DNA from: Facklamia sp050409585
GTDB taxonomy: Bacteria > Bacillota > Bacilli > Lactobacillales > Aerococcaceae
Direction of reading: 5' to 3'
NCBI RefSeq assembly: GCF_050409585.1
Contig: NZ_JBNUPE010000009.1
Location: 17,394-81,393 of the forward strand
Length of the DNA stretch: 64,000 bases
Below, in pieces: positions 7,457-15,918 of the stretch. Numbering within the stretch: position 1 is the first letter of the stretch; each line of letters begins with the position of its first letter. Below the pieces are notes generated by a model. The model was not told the origin of the DNA and did not search any database. It saw only the letters and a program-made list of their open reading frames with translations. The translations under genes and the position numbers were made by a program.

Positions 7457-9739
7457 ATGTTAGGAAAGAATAATGTTACAGAGTTACAAAAGAAAAATGC
7501 TAGAAAGAAAAAAATCTATAGTTTAAGAAAATATAGTGCAGGCTTAGCATCCGTTGCTATTTCAAGTATGTTCTTTTGGGGTTCGAATAGTGTTTTAGCA
7601 GCAGAAAACACTACGGAAACTTCCCAAGTCATTAAAATTGATGATGCAGAAATATCGGCTGTTGATCAGAGTTTATCAACAGCAATTGTAGAAACTGTAG
7701 AATCAGTTGATTCTAACGAGATTCATAGTGAAGAAGTGTTAGAAGAGACTAACAGTACCGAAATGAGTGTGGAATCATCAGCTGATGAGAAAACAGTAGA
7801 GTACGAGAGCGTCTCAACTTCTATTCCAGAAACAGTCGGCAGCTTAGTTGAAGAGACAACTGAGAGTTCTACTGAAGAATCTATATCTACTGAAGAAGAA
7901 ATAGTTTCAGAGGAAGAGCTAATCATTGATGAAGAAGCCGCTGTGATTGAAGAAAGTGTAGTCAATGAGTCAGACTCCATTGTTAATTCAGAAGAAAAAA
8001 GTTTGGGAGAATCAGATGACCAGTTAAGTGAACTTCATCAATTAATTGATGGTGAAATTGATCGCGAGGCGGTGATCCGTCAACAATTAGCAGAGATATA
8101 CAGTGCTGAAGAAATTGAAGGAATCCTTTCAGGCGTTGATAAAGAGACCCTTCAAAATGCGTCCGCAGAAGTTTTGATGGAGAAAATTACTCAAGCTGGG
8201 ATTGATTATGCTGAAAAACACTCTGGCTTTCAAATGTTTGCTATCCAAAATGCCACAGGAAGAGATGTAAAGGATTTAATCCAATTTAGTGATTTGCAAT
8301 TTAAAATACTTGGTGGGAACGGTAGTGTATTAAATGCAACTCAAAATGGGGAGATTGCTTTTACTGGGAACTATCAATTAGATAACGCTATTAATTCTGG
8401 TGATTATTTTGATGTTAATTACGGTCAATATGTATTACCTGGAAGTATTACTGTTCCACGAAATGGAGTTCAATTTAAAGATAGTCGAGGAAATATTATT
8501 GCAGAATCATTTTATGATCCAGCTACTAATACTACTCGATACATCTTTACAAAATATGTGGACTTAAACCAAAATATTACTGGGTCATTTAACGAGAAAT
8601 TAGTGGCTAATAGAGACACAGCTGTAATAGAGAATGTAGATTATCCTGTTACCGTAACCATTGGTGGGGAATCCATCTCTAAAGATATAACCATAGATTA
8701 TGGAAATACTAAAACAGAGAAATTAGTTCAAGGCATCACTGAAACAGGACGTGATTCAGAGGGACGCAAACTTCTTAAGTATACTGTTTATTTAAACAAT
8801 AAAGGAGAACGAATTGGACTTTATTCTGATATTCGAGTCATAGCTGATCAATTTCATATTGATCCTAATTCGCTGAAGATTCATAAAGTTATACCTAAGA
8901 AGGGGAATAAAGATTATCCTTCTCAAATTATGCGCGATAGTCTGGTCCCTAACTTAACAGGAGATAATGCTAATTTTAATGTAACTGTAATAAATGGTAC
9001 CATTATGAATAATCCAGAATATGGTAATGCTAATGTTATTAAATTAGGTCGAATGTTAGAAAACGAACGCTATGTAGTAACTATGACCTTGGTAGAGGAT
9101 TCACCCGGTGCCTCTAATAATTTAGAAAAAATAAAAGTTGTTACACGTCTTCATAATTCTGCAGATCCAAGTGGTAACGCTATTGTTGGGAGAAACTCAA
9201 CTATATCTCATACAAGCTCATCATCCACAGGTGAAAGTACAGAAGCAACTGGTTCATTTGTAGAACATCATATTTATCAAACTATAAAATCAGATGGTTC
9301 AATTGTTGTGGATATAACCGATACCAAGCCAGTTCAAATTGGTAAACGGAACGAATTTTATCAAACACAAAAACAGGATAAAGAGGGTTATGAGTTGGTT
9401 AAGGTAGAAAACCCCATCAATAATCCAATTTATAATGAGGATGGAAGTCTTGCTGGAGGAAATTATCAACCAGGTAAAAAAGTTGAAATAACCTATGTAT
9501 ATCAAAAACAGGAAGATCTAAATCCAACACCAGATCCAGATCCAACACCAGATCCAGATCCAACGCCAGATCCAGATACACCTATGAGCGAAGAAGTAAC
9601 TGTCAACAAGTCAGAGGTTACACTGCCTAATACCGGTTCTGATGAAGGAGAATATGTAGCAATGGGTCTTGCTTTATTGGCAATGGGCTTAGGAATTTCT
9701 GTAGCAGAATTAAAAAAACGCCTAAGTGAGAATCAATAA
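7457..9739 (+). CDS. LPXTG-anchored surface protein with Sdr-like adhesin domain
   Basis: A 760-aa cell-wall protein. Residues 1-48 form a YSIRK-type signal (YSLRKYSAGLASV at 21-33, cleavage near VLAAEN). Residues 50-190 are an acidic Ser/Glu/Val-rich stalk. From about 265 to 420 there is an Ig-like adhesin fold resembling the fibrinogen-binding N domains of Sdr/Clf proteins, with TRYIFTKYVD matching their TYTFTDYVD motif. A second Ig-like domain follows, then a MucBP-like segment (YQTIKSDGSIVVDITD to EITYVYQKQ). A short PTPDPD repeat spans the wall, followed by LPNTG near 726, a hydrophobic helix and a basic tail for sortase anchoring. Likely binds a host or matrix ligand; the ligand is unknown. 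Confidence 0.92.
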   Translation: MLGKNNVTELQKKNARKKKIYSLRKYSAGLASVAISSMFFWGSNSVLAAENTTETSQVIKIDDAEISAVDQSLSTAIVETVESVDSNEIHSEEVLEETNSTEMSVESSADEKTVEYESVSTSIPETVGSLVEETTESSTEESISTEEEIVSEEELIIDEEAAVIEESVVNESDSIVNSEEKSLGESDDQLSELHQLIDGEIDREAVIRQQLAEIYSAEEIEGILSGVDKETLQNASAEVLMEKITQAGIDYAEKHSGFQMFAIQNATGRDVKDLIQFSDLQFKILGGNGSVLNATQNGEIAFTGNYQLDNAINSGDYFDVNYGQYVLPGSITVPRNGVQFKDSRGNIIAESFYDPATNTTRYIFTKYVDLNQNITGSFNEKLVANRDTAVIENVDYPVTVTIGGESISKDITIDYGNTKTEKLVQGITETGRDSEGRKLLKYTVYLNNKGERIGLYSDIRVIADQFHIDPNSLKIHKVIPKKGNKDYPSQIMRDSLVPNLTGDNANFNVTVINGTIMNNPEYGNANVIKLGRMLENERYVVTMTLVEDSPGASNNLEKIKVVTRLHNSADPSGNAIVGRNSTISHTSSSSTGESTEATGSFVEHHIYQTIKSDGSIVVDITDTKPVQIGKRNEFYQTQKQDKEGYELVKVENPINNPIYNEDGSLAGGNYQPGKKVEITYVYQKQEDLNPTPDPDPTPDPDPTPDPDTPMSEEVTVNKSEVTLPNTGSDEGEYVAMGLALLAMGLGISVAELKKRLSENQ
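9521..9579 (+). repeat. Short tandem repeat coding PTPDPD units
   Basis: About four copies of an 18-bp unit reading CCAACACCAGATCCAGAT or close variants, encoding the Pro/Asp wall-spanning linker of the adhesin. Such tracts expand and contract by slippage and may vary between strains. Confidence 0.8.
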
Positions 9740-9805
9740 GCTGTAGGCTATGACTCTAGTGTTAGATTTTTAAGACTCTGTGCCGAATAGGGTTGATGAC
9801 AATTT

Positions 9806-9846
9806 AAGGAGACTAAGCAACTAATGATTGTTTGGTCTCCTTTTCT
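9806..9846 (+). terminator. Terminator after adhesin gene
   Basis: Stem AAGGAGAC (9806-9813) / GTCTCCTT (9835-9842), extended inward by AGCAA/TTGTTT-type pairing, followed by TTTTC. Confidence 0.75.
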
Positions 9847-9849
9847 TTT

Positions 9850-10035
9850 CTTCCTGACATATAATCTTGATATTAAAAGAATTATATTTATGAAATGGTA
9901 GTAGATCCTAAAACCATAGACATTGCGCTTAAGTATTTTAATTTTATTATTGAACCCTTCAATTGACTCGTTCTTTAGTTGAAGATGGTTAAAGGCGCTC
10001 TCATGGGGGTTATTAAATTTGACAAAACTTCTAAC
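9850..10035 (-). pseudogene. ISL3-family transposase C-terminal relic
   Basis: Reading the - strand from 10035 gives VKFNNPHESAFNHLQLKN, then ESIEGFNNKIKILKRNVYGF and RIYYHFINIILLIS. This is the conserved C-terminal end of ISL3 (DDE, TnpA) transposases, with the N-[ES]-IEG-FNNKIK-x-[IL]KR-x-x-[YF]GF motif. A stop codon at 10036-10038 closes the frame upstream, so only about 60 codons survive. No terminal repeats are recognisable. It marks an old insertion downstream of the adhesin gene. Confidence 0.75.
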
Positions 10036-10272
10036 TTATCCCAGTTGATAACAGGTAGTTAACAATATTTCCAGTATCCCCGGCTATCCAGCAAGTCAAA
10101 AAACGGCACTAAGTAAAAAACAACCTTAAAAGGTAATAATCGTTATGGCTGAAAGGAGGGGAGCTATTTTTAATTCATTAATTCTTTATTATTATCAGTA
10201 AGTTAATAATTATTAAACTTTTGAAGGATAGAGCAAACTTTATTAAAAACTTCACAAAATTTTGAATCAGTG
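10036..10272. other. Intergenic stretch, no gene seen
   Basis: AT-rich sequence between the transposase relic and the ackA promoter. No coding frame or structured element is convincing; part may be further decayed IS sequence. Confidence 0.4.
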
Positions 10273-10302
10273 TTTACGGTGTAAGGATAAACATGATATA
10301 CT
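10273..10302 (+). promoter_or_regulatory. Promoter of ackA
   Basis: -35 TTTACG (10273-10278), 18-nt spacer, -10 TATACT (10297-10302), 39 nt before the ackA start. Confidence 0.6.
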
Positions 10303-10341
10303 AGACCTATATGAACTAACAAAGAAATGGGGAAATTGTAA

Positions 10342-11550
10342 ATGTCTAAAACAATGGCGATTAATGCGGGTTCTTCAAGTTTGAAATTCCAAATCATAGA
10401 GATGCCTGAAGAAACAGTGGTTTCTAAAGGATTAGTTGAACGTATTGGATTAAGCGATTCAAAATTAGAAATTAAATATACGGACGCTAATGGTGAAGAT
10501 CAAAAGTTTCAAATAGTCGAAGATATTGCAGATCATGCTCGTGCAGTGGATTTATTACTAACTAAACTTCTAGACTTAGGAGTTATCACAAACTTTGAAG
10601 AAATTACCGGTGTCGGACACCGTGTAGTAGCTGGTGGAGAACTCTTCAAGGAGTCTACTCTAGTAGATGAGCAAGTTATCAAAAACATTGAAGAATTGGG
10701 AGATTTCGCCCCCTTACATAACCCTGCGGAAGCAGTCGTAATTCGTGTTTTCCAAGAAAAATTACCACATGCTACCATGGCAGCAGTCTTTGATACTTCT
10801 TTCCATACTTCAATGCCGGTTGAAAATTATTTATACAGCATTCCGTACGAATACTATGAAAATTACTCCGTTCGTAAATATGGAGCTCATGGGACAAGTC
10901 ACCAATTTGTGGCCCACCGTGCAGCTGAAATCGTAGGTAAGCCCATTGAAGATCTTAAAATTATCACTTGTCATTTAGGGAACGGAGCTTCAATTACTGC
11001 TGTGGAGAAAGGGAAATCTGTTGATACTTCAATGGGCTTCACTCCACTAGCTGGCTTAACAATGGGAACACGTGTCGGTGATATCGATGCATCTGCAATT
11101 CCATTCATCATGCAAAAGGAAGGTATTGAAAGCATTGAAGAGATGGTAACTATCTTCAATAAAAAATCTGGTTTACTCGGTATTTCAGGTGTCTCATCCG
11201 ATATGCGTGATGTGGAAGAAGCTGCAGAAGCAGGAAACGAACGTGCACAACTAGCTCTAGATATTTTCTTCAATCGTATTATTAAATACATTGGACAATA
11301 TGTAGCAGTGATGAATGGTGTAGATGTGATTGTCTTTACTGCCGGTATCGGTGAAAACTCTAAAGAAACACGTGAAATCACTATGAGAAACTTTGGTTAT
11401 ATGGGTGTTAAGATTGACGAAGAGCGTAATAACACGCGCCAAGAAGCCATCGTTTCTACAGATGATTCTACGGTAACAGTTATCAACATTCCTACTAACG
11501 AAGAAATTGCGATTGCTCGTGACGTTGAGCGTCTTAAAAATCAAAAATAA
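10342..11550 (+). CDS. ackA: Acetate kinase
   Basis: A 402-aa enzyme of the usual length. It starts MSKTMAINAGSSSLKFQ, the N-terminal phosphate-binding loop of the ASKHA fold; other signatures are AVFDTSFHTSMP, HLGNGASITA and MGFTPLAGLTMGTRVGDID. It converts acetyl phosphate and ADP to acetate and ATP in the cytoplasm, the final step of mixed-acid energy generation in fermenting lactic acid bacteria. No pta gene is adjacent. The ribosome site is weak (GGGG about 8 nt upstream). Confidence 0.97.
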   Translation: MSKTMAINAGSSSLKFQIIEMPEETVVSKGLVERIGLSDSKLEIKYTDANGEDQKFQIVEDIADHARAVDLLLTKLLDLGVITNFEEITGVGHRVVAGGELFKESTLVDEQVIKNIEELGDFAPLHNPAEAVVIRVFQEKLPHATMAAVFDTSFHTSMPVENYLYSIPYEYYENYSVRKYGAHGTSHQFVAHRAAEIVGKPIEDLKIITCHLGNGASITAVEKGKSVDTSMGFTPLAGLTMGTRVGDIDASAIPFIMQKEGIESIEEMVTIFNKKSGLLGISGVSSDMRDVEEAAEAGNERAQLALDIFFNRIIKYIGQYVAVMNGVDVIVFTAGIGENSKETREITMRNFGYMGVKIDEERNNTRQEAIVSTDDSTVTVINIPTNEEIAIARDVERLKNQK

Positions 11551-11570
11551 TCATTAAGATAAGTTGGTTT

Positions 11571-11605
11571 GAACGTTATTCTCATTTGAGAATGACGTTC
11601 TTTTG
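11571..11605 (+). terminator. Terminator after ackA
   Basis: 14-bp imperfect stem GAACGTTATTCTCA (11571-11584) / TGAGAATGACGTTC (11587-11600) followed by TTTT. Confidence 0.85.
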
Positions 11606-11667
11606 GTATATTATTAAGGGAAGAAAATAAAGAAGTCTAGAGATACCAAACTGAAGGAGACACATGA

Positions 11668-12207
11668 ATGGCTGAAAATATTATTATAGATGAGCAAGCG
11701 ATCAATAGAACTCTAAAGAGAATGGCCCACGAAATTGTCGAACGGAATCCGAACGTCCAAGAATTAGTATTAGTAGGAATTAAAACAAGAGGCATATATT
11801 TAGCCCATCGTTTAGCTGAAAAAATTTCGCAAATTGAAGCTATTCAAGTAGAGCTAGAAGAGTTAGATATTTCTTTTTACCGTGATGATTTGACCCACAA
11901 GTTTAAAAATGAAGCACCTGTTGTTCAACCCCCTCACTTTTCTCACTCAATGCGTGATAAAGTTGTGATTATGGTGGATGATGTTTTATATACAGGTCGA
12001 ACCATTCGAGCAGGACTGGATGCGATTCTATCGTCAGATCGTCCAGCCAAAATTCAATTGGCAATACTGGTGGATAGAGGTCACCGTGAACTCCCAATTC
12101 GCGCTGATTTCGTCGGTAAAAATATCCCGACATCCAGCGAAGAAAAAGTGGCAGTCAAATTAAATGAAGTAGACCAAGCAGAAGAAGTCGTTATCTTACG
12201 TAAATAA
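11668..12207 (+). CDS. pyrR: Bifunctional pyr regulator / uracil phosphoribosyltransferase PyrR
   Basis: A 179-aa type I phosphoribosyltransferase. The PRPP loop is VVIMVDDVLYTGRTIRAGLDAI (about residues 97-118) and the hood segment is LVLVGIKTRGIYLAHRLAE. In Firmicutes PyrR binds pyr mRNA when UMP is high and causes attenuation, and it also makes UMP from uracil. Here it is monocistronic, with a terminator on each side and no pyr genes, so any regulation would act in trans. GGAGA precedes the ATG by about 8 nt. Confidence 0.92.
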   Translation: MAENIIIDEQAINRTLKRMAHEIVERNPNVQELVLVGIKTRGIYLAHRLAEKISQIEAIQVELEELDISFYRDDLTHKFKNEAPVVQPPHFSHSMRDKVVIMVDDVLYTGRTIRAGLDAILSSDRPAKIQLAILVDRGHRELPIRADFVGKNIPTSSEEKVAVKLNEVDQAEEVVILRK

Positions 12208-12210
12208 ACG

Positions 12211-12247
12211 AAGCCCTTCAAAGTTATTAGCTTTGAAGGGCTTTTAA
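12211..12247. terminator. Terminator between pyrR and the leftward membrane gene
   Basis: Perfect 13-bp stem AAGCCCTTCAAAG (12211-12223) / CTTTGAAGGGCTT (12231-12243) with T run on the + strand. It may also stop leftward transcripts from the convergent 90-aa gene. Confidence 0.9.
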
Positions 12248-12257
12248 TTTGAATGAG

Positions 12258-12530
12258 TTAATGCGACCTAAGAGTAAAGTAGATGAGCACAGAGACCATG
12301 GTAATCAAAATCAAAACAAGGACTAGCCAGACAAGACTCCAAATTTTTAATTGTAAATAGATTAAGATAAAGCCTAAAATAGCTAATAAAAAAAAGGTTA
12401 GTGCGATTAAATTGAAGACCCTAAGGTCTTGTAGCTTGAGCAATTTTAGTAAGGAATGTCGGAAGTAAAAAATATAGAGGGCCAAAATCACTAATATCGA
12501 TGGGAAGGCATAGAGCAAAGCTTGTAGCAT
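12258..12530 (-). CDS. Small membrane protein, unknown function
   Basis: A 90-aa, very hydrophobic protein with three predicted helices (residues ~4-22, ~40-60, ~64-86) and a basic loop KLLKLQDLR. A TTG lies 12 nt further upstream in frame, but GAGG just before ATG 12530 makes that ATG the better start. It is convergent with pyrR. I cannot assign a family; its composition and ribosome site argue that it is real. Confidence 0.65.
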   Translation of the reverse strand: MLQALLYAFPSILVILALYIFYFRHSLLKLLKLQDLRVFNLIALTFFLLAILGFILIYLQLKIWSLVWLVLVLILITMVSVLIYFTLRSH

Positions 12531-12562
12531 TATTAACCTCAATTCTATCTAAAGATTCATTA

Positions 12563-12780
12563 AAAAGAGCTGGCAATTGCCAGCTCTCAAAATATATCCG
12601 AATCGTGCCGATTCAATAAAGCTAGGTTGAACCCGCTAGCAATTAGGTGGGGTTCTCACGAAATGCTTCTGACTTCCACATGCGATGGCTTGTCATAGGT
12701 ATTCGATTGAAGAATCCCTAATGTAAAATGTTCGGTCAACACATTGACTATCTCTCGAACACATCAGATATATTTCCTAT
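12563..12780 (-). ncRNA. ssrS: 6S RNA (SsrS/BsrB type)
   Basis: The - strand carries a strong promoter (TTGCAA at 12814-12809, 16-nt spacer, TATACT at 12792-12787). About 210 nt later it ends in a perfect palindrome, GAGCTGGCAATTGCCAGCTC (12567-12586), followed by TTTTT. The 5' part reads CTGATGTGTTCGAGAG, like the start of Firmicute 6S RNAs, and the segment between is free of coding frames. In Bacillus a 6S RNA gene (bsrB) lies directly beside rarA, exactly as here. 6S RNA binds RNA polymerase holoenzyme and modulates transcription in stationary phase. Length is at the upper end for the family. Confidence 0.8.
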
Positions 12781-12786
12781 GTACCT

Positions 12787-12814
12787 AGTATAACACGATG
12801 AGATTGAATTGCAA
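12787..12814 (-). promoter_or_regulatory. Promoter of 6S RNA gene
   Basis: On the - strand TTGCAA, 16 nt, TATACT, with transcription expected from about 12780. Confidence 0.7.
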
Positions 12815-12917
12815 TAGTTTTGTTTGAAAAAATGAAAGCATTTACAATATTAGTCGTTAGTAGCTTATTGTATTGAGAAAGAAAAATCGAAACCCATAAC
12901 TAAACCTTCATGTAAAG

Positions 12918-14189
12918 CTAATTCTGCTGTTTTTTTATTTCTTGATAGTATTGGTTAATAGCAGCTTCGTATTTTCCTGTTGGTTCGGCTTTGAAGTATT
13001 GCTTATTTTTAAGGGGATCGGGAAGATATTGTTGACGGATAAAATGATTGGGATAATCGTGAGGGTTTTGATAGCCGATGGAGCGACCTAATTTTTTTGC
13101 TCCCGCATAATGTCCATCTTTTAAGCTGTCTGGTACTGGGCCTGTGTGTCCAGCTTCAATATCCGCCAGGGCCGCATTAATGGCACGGTAGGAGGTGTTG
13201 GATTTAGGACTTAAGGCTAAATCTGCCACAGCGAAAGCCAAAGGTATGCGTGCTTCTGGTAGGCCCAACTTTTCAGCAGCTTCAACAGCCGCTACTGTTC
13301 GTTGAGTAGCTTGCGGATTGCCAAAACCAATATCTTCATAGGCAATAACTAACAAACGTCGGCAAGCGATGACTAATTCACCAGCTTCTAAAAGAATAGC
13401 TAAGTAATACATAGCCGCATCCACATCTGATCCTCGGATTGACTTTTGAAAAGCAGAGATGACATCATAGTGATTGTCACCATCTTTGTCATGGCTTAAT
13501 CGTTTACGCTGTAAACATTCTTCAGCAATTTCTGGCGTGATTACAATCTTACCCTGATCGTTTTCAGCTGTAGAAAGAACGGCCAACTCTAATGCGTTGA
13601 GGGCTGAACGAATGTCGCCATTTGTTACAGATGAAAAATGTTCAAGGGTGTCTTTGGTAATTTCAACTGGATACTTGCCCAAGCCATGATCAACATCCTT
13701 AATCGCTCTTTGTAACCCCTCTTGAATCTCTTGACTGGATAGAGGTTTGACTTCAAAAATTTGAGTACGTGAGCGAATGGCAGGATTAATCGAAATGTAA
13801 GGATTCTCAGTAGTCGCACCTATTAAAATAATCCGTCCGTTTTCTAAATGAGGCAACAAGTAGTCTTGCTTAAGCTTGTTCAAACGGTGAATTTCATCTA
13901 ATAGTAATATCAAGGTACCTGACATTTTGGCTTCAGTGACGACAACTTCTAAATCTTTTTTTGCATCAGTTGCTGCATTTAAATGACGAAAAGCATATTC
14001 CGTAGTACCAGCAATAGCAGCAGCAATCGAAGTTTTTCCGGTACCTGGTGGACCATATAGAATCATAGAAGAAAGACGTTTGGCCTCAACCATTCGACGG
14101 ATAATTTTGCCAGATCCTACAAGGTGAGTTTGTCCCAAGATTTGATCAATGTGCTGCGGCCGCATGCGATAAGCTAAAGGTTGTTGCAT
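12918..14189 (-). CDS. rarA: Replication-associated recombination protein A (MgsA/RarA AAA+ ATPase)
   Basis: A 423-aa clamp-loader-like AAA+ ATPase. Walker A GPPGTGKTS near residue 46, Walker B LLLDEIHRLNK near 96, sensor 1 ILIGATTENP and the C-terminal MgsA domain (SYRAINAALADIEAG, YPNHFIRQQYLP) are all present. RarA acts at stalled replication forks with SSB and recombination proteins. It is transcribed divergently from the cysteine desulfurase gene, the same neighbourhood as in Bacillus. Confidence 0.95.
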   Translation of the reverse strand: MQQPLAYRMRPQHIDQILGQTHLVGSGKIIRRMVEAKRLSSMILYGPPGTGKTSIAAAIAGTTEYAFRHLNAATDAKKDLEVVVTEAKMSGTLILLLDEIHRLNKLKQDYLLPHLENGRIILIGATTENPYISINPAIRSRTQIFEVKPLSSQEIQEGLQRAIKDVDHGLGKYPVEITKDTLEHFSSVTNGDIRSALNALELAVLSTAENDQGKIVITPEIAEECLQRKRLSHDKDGDNHYDVISAFQKSIRGSDVDAAMYYLAILLEAGELVIACRRLLVIAYEDIGFGNPQATQRTVAAVEAAEKLGLPEARIPLAFAVADLALSPKSNTSYRAINAALADIEAGHTGPVPDSLKDGHYAGAKKLGRSIGYQNPHDYPNHFIRQQYLPDPLKNKQYFKAEPTGKYEAAINQYYQEIKKQQN

Positions 14190-14296
14190 TAGGAAACCTC
14201 CTTATAATGTGTATAGTTTACCACAAAAGGCTCTTTTTGATTAATATACGCCTTTTATTTCTATAAGTAAACACTTTCAAAATCATTAAAATACGT

Positions 14297-14302
14297 TATA
14301 AT
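14297..14302 (+). promoter_or_regulatory. -10 element of the desulfurase gene
   Basis: TATAAT 30 nt before the start codon in the divergent rarA/desulfurase spacer; no clear -35. Confidence 0.4.
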
Positions 14303-14331
14303 AGTTGTATTAGGAATGAAAAGGTGAGGCA

Positions 14332-15474
14332 ATGATATATTTTGATTATGCAGCGACAACCCCAGTCGACCTCCGTGTTCAAGCACGAATTTCTCATGCT
14401 TTAGCAGAATCTTTTGGAAACCCTTCTGCTACATATAAGCTAGGAAAGGCAAGTAAAAATAAGTTGACCTTAGCGCGTCGACGCTTAAAAGAGTTGTTAA
14501 AATTAGATGAAAACGCTGATTTGTACTTCACTTCTGGTGCAACAGAGGCCATCAATTGGGCACTGCGATCACAAGCTGTTCGAGCACGTGATTTAGGTCT
14601 AGGTAATCATATTGTTACCACAGCAATTGAACATTCAGCAGTGGATAAGGTTCTTCTTGATTTAGAAAACAGAGGGTTTGAAGTGAGCCGAATTCAGCCG
14701 GACTCTAACCAACAATTCACACTACAGCAATTTATTGAAGCCAGTAAAGAAACGACCATCGGTTGGACAGCTATGGCAGTAAATAATGAAGTGGGTTCTC
14801 AACTTCCTATCCAAGACCTAGGTCAATATGCTAAGCAAAAGGGCTATTGGTTCCATGTTGATGCCACTCAAGCTGTTGGTTATCAACCGATTAACCCACA
14901 AATTTTCCCTTGTAGCTCTTTCAACGGGTCAGGTCATAAATTTTATGCACCAAAAGGAATTGGTTTTCTGGTCTATCAGGCTTGGAACAAAGAAATGACC
15001 TTAGATCCTTTATTATTAGGTGGTGATCAAGAATATACTAAGCGTTCAGGAACTGAAAACCTTCCTTATATTTTAGGTATGGTGGAGGCCTTGGAGTTGA
15101 TGTATCAGGGGTATGAAGAACTACAAGGAAATTTTAAAGAACTAACAGCATATTTTTTTCAACGATTAGATGAAGCGAGCATTAACTATCAAAGAAATGG
15201 TGATCTTAATCATCATAATAACCGCATACACAGTATTTGGTTTAAAGGAAAATTAGCTAGCCAGTTGATTATTCAAATGGACATGCAAGACATTTATCTT
15301 TCAGCAGGATCCGCTTGTTCAGCCGGTTCAGTAAAACCCAGTCGCATTCTAACTGCTTATTACCCAGATAACCCAGCGCGTTGGCAAGAGAGTGTTCGAA
15401 TTTCATTTGGTCGTTATACGACTAAAAATGAGATTGATCAATTAATTGAAGCAATTATAAAAATAAATAAATAG
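14332..15474 (+). CDS. Cysteine desulfurase (tRNA-thiolation type, YrvO-like)
   Basis: A 380-aa PLP enzyme of the NifS/IscS class V aminotransferase family. The PLP lysine is in SGHKFYAPKG and the catalytic cysteine in SAGSACSAGSVKPS. The N-terminal IYFDYAATTPVDLRV segment is typical. It removes sulfur from cysteine as a persulfide. Position two genes upstream of mnmA indicates that, as for Bacillus YrvO, it supplies MnmA with sulfur for 2-thiouridine at wobble position 34. Expected cytoplasmic. It probably forms an operon with the next two genes (14-nt gap to the first). Confidence 0.92.
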   Translation: MIYFDYAATTPVDLRVQARISHALAESFGNPSATYKLGKASKNKLTLARRRLKELLKLDENADLYFTSGATEAINWALRSQAVRARDLGLGNHIVTTAIEHSAVDKVLLDLENRGFEVSRIQPDSNQQFTLQQFIEASKETTIGWTAMAVNNEVGSQLPIQDLGQYAKQKGYWFHVDATQAVGYQPINPQIFPCSSFNGSGHKFYAPKGIGFLVYQAWNKEMTLDPLLLGGDQEYTKRSGTENLPYILGMVEALELMYQGYEELQGNFKELTAYFFQRLDEASINYQRNGDLNHHNNRIHSIWFKGKLASQLIIQMDMQDIYLSAGSACSAGSVKPSRILTAYYPDNPARWQESVRISFGRYTTKNEIDQLIEAIIKINK

Positions 15475-15488
15475 TAAGGAGTAGAACA

Positions 15489-15827
15489 ATGGCATTTACA
15501 CCAGAAGCAAAATTATTAGGATTCAATCGAACTTTTGAAGTCAGTCCAGAATGTAGACCTTATACTTTAAGAGATAATGGCTTCAATGAAACACGTGGAG
15601 GTAACTACTTATACAAACGAGAATTAGATTCGACACATCGTACAGGTTTGGTTTTAAAGGTAACTGTTAATGCTGATTTAAATGGGTTAAAAATTTCAAC
15701 CGTAAATTCTAACGGTTTGCAGGCGGTTAATGTGTTCAGCCTGGCCAACAACGAGATGGTAATTGAAAAAATAAATTTCATTTTCGACGGATTTGTTGAC
15801 CGAAACGTTCTAGTTGAAGTAAAATAG
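15489..15827 (+). CDS. DUF1831 family protein
   Basis: A 112-aa protein with the family's conserved FNRTFEVSPECRPYTLRDNGF N-terminus split over residues 13-33, and VNSNGLQAVNVFSLAN in the middle. DUF1831 is confined mainly to Lactobacillales and typically sits between the tRNA-thiolation desulfurase and mnmA, as here. The function is unknown; a helper role in sulfur relay is suggested only by this linkage. AAGGAG lies 8 nt upstream of ATG. Confidence 0.85.
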   Translation: MAFTPEAKLLGFNRTFEVSPECRPYTLRDNGFNETRGGNYLYKRELDSTHRTGLVLKVTVNADLNGLKISTVNSNGLQAVNVFSLANNEMVIEKINFIFDGFVDRNVLVEVK

Positions 15828-15849
15828 AAAATAGTTTTGAATGTATCTA

Positions 15850-15882
15850 AACGGACTTTCCATTCAAGGTGAGTTCGTTTTT
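15850..15882 (+). terminator. Weak hairpin between DUF1831 gene and mnmA
   Basis: AACGGACT (15850-15857) / AGTTCGTT (15872-15879) then TTT. One mismatch and a 14-nt loop; probably only partial termination, giving mnmA less message than upstream genes. Confidence 0.45.
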
Positions 15883-15918
15883 AATCTTTATATAAATATT
15901 AAAAGAAAGGAAGACCCA

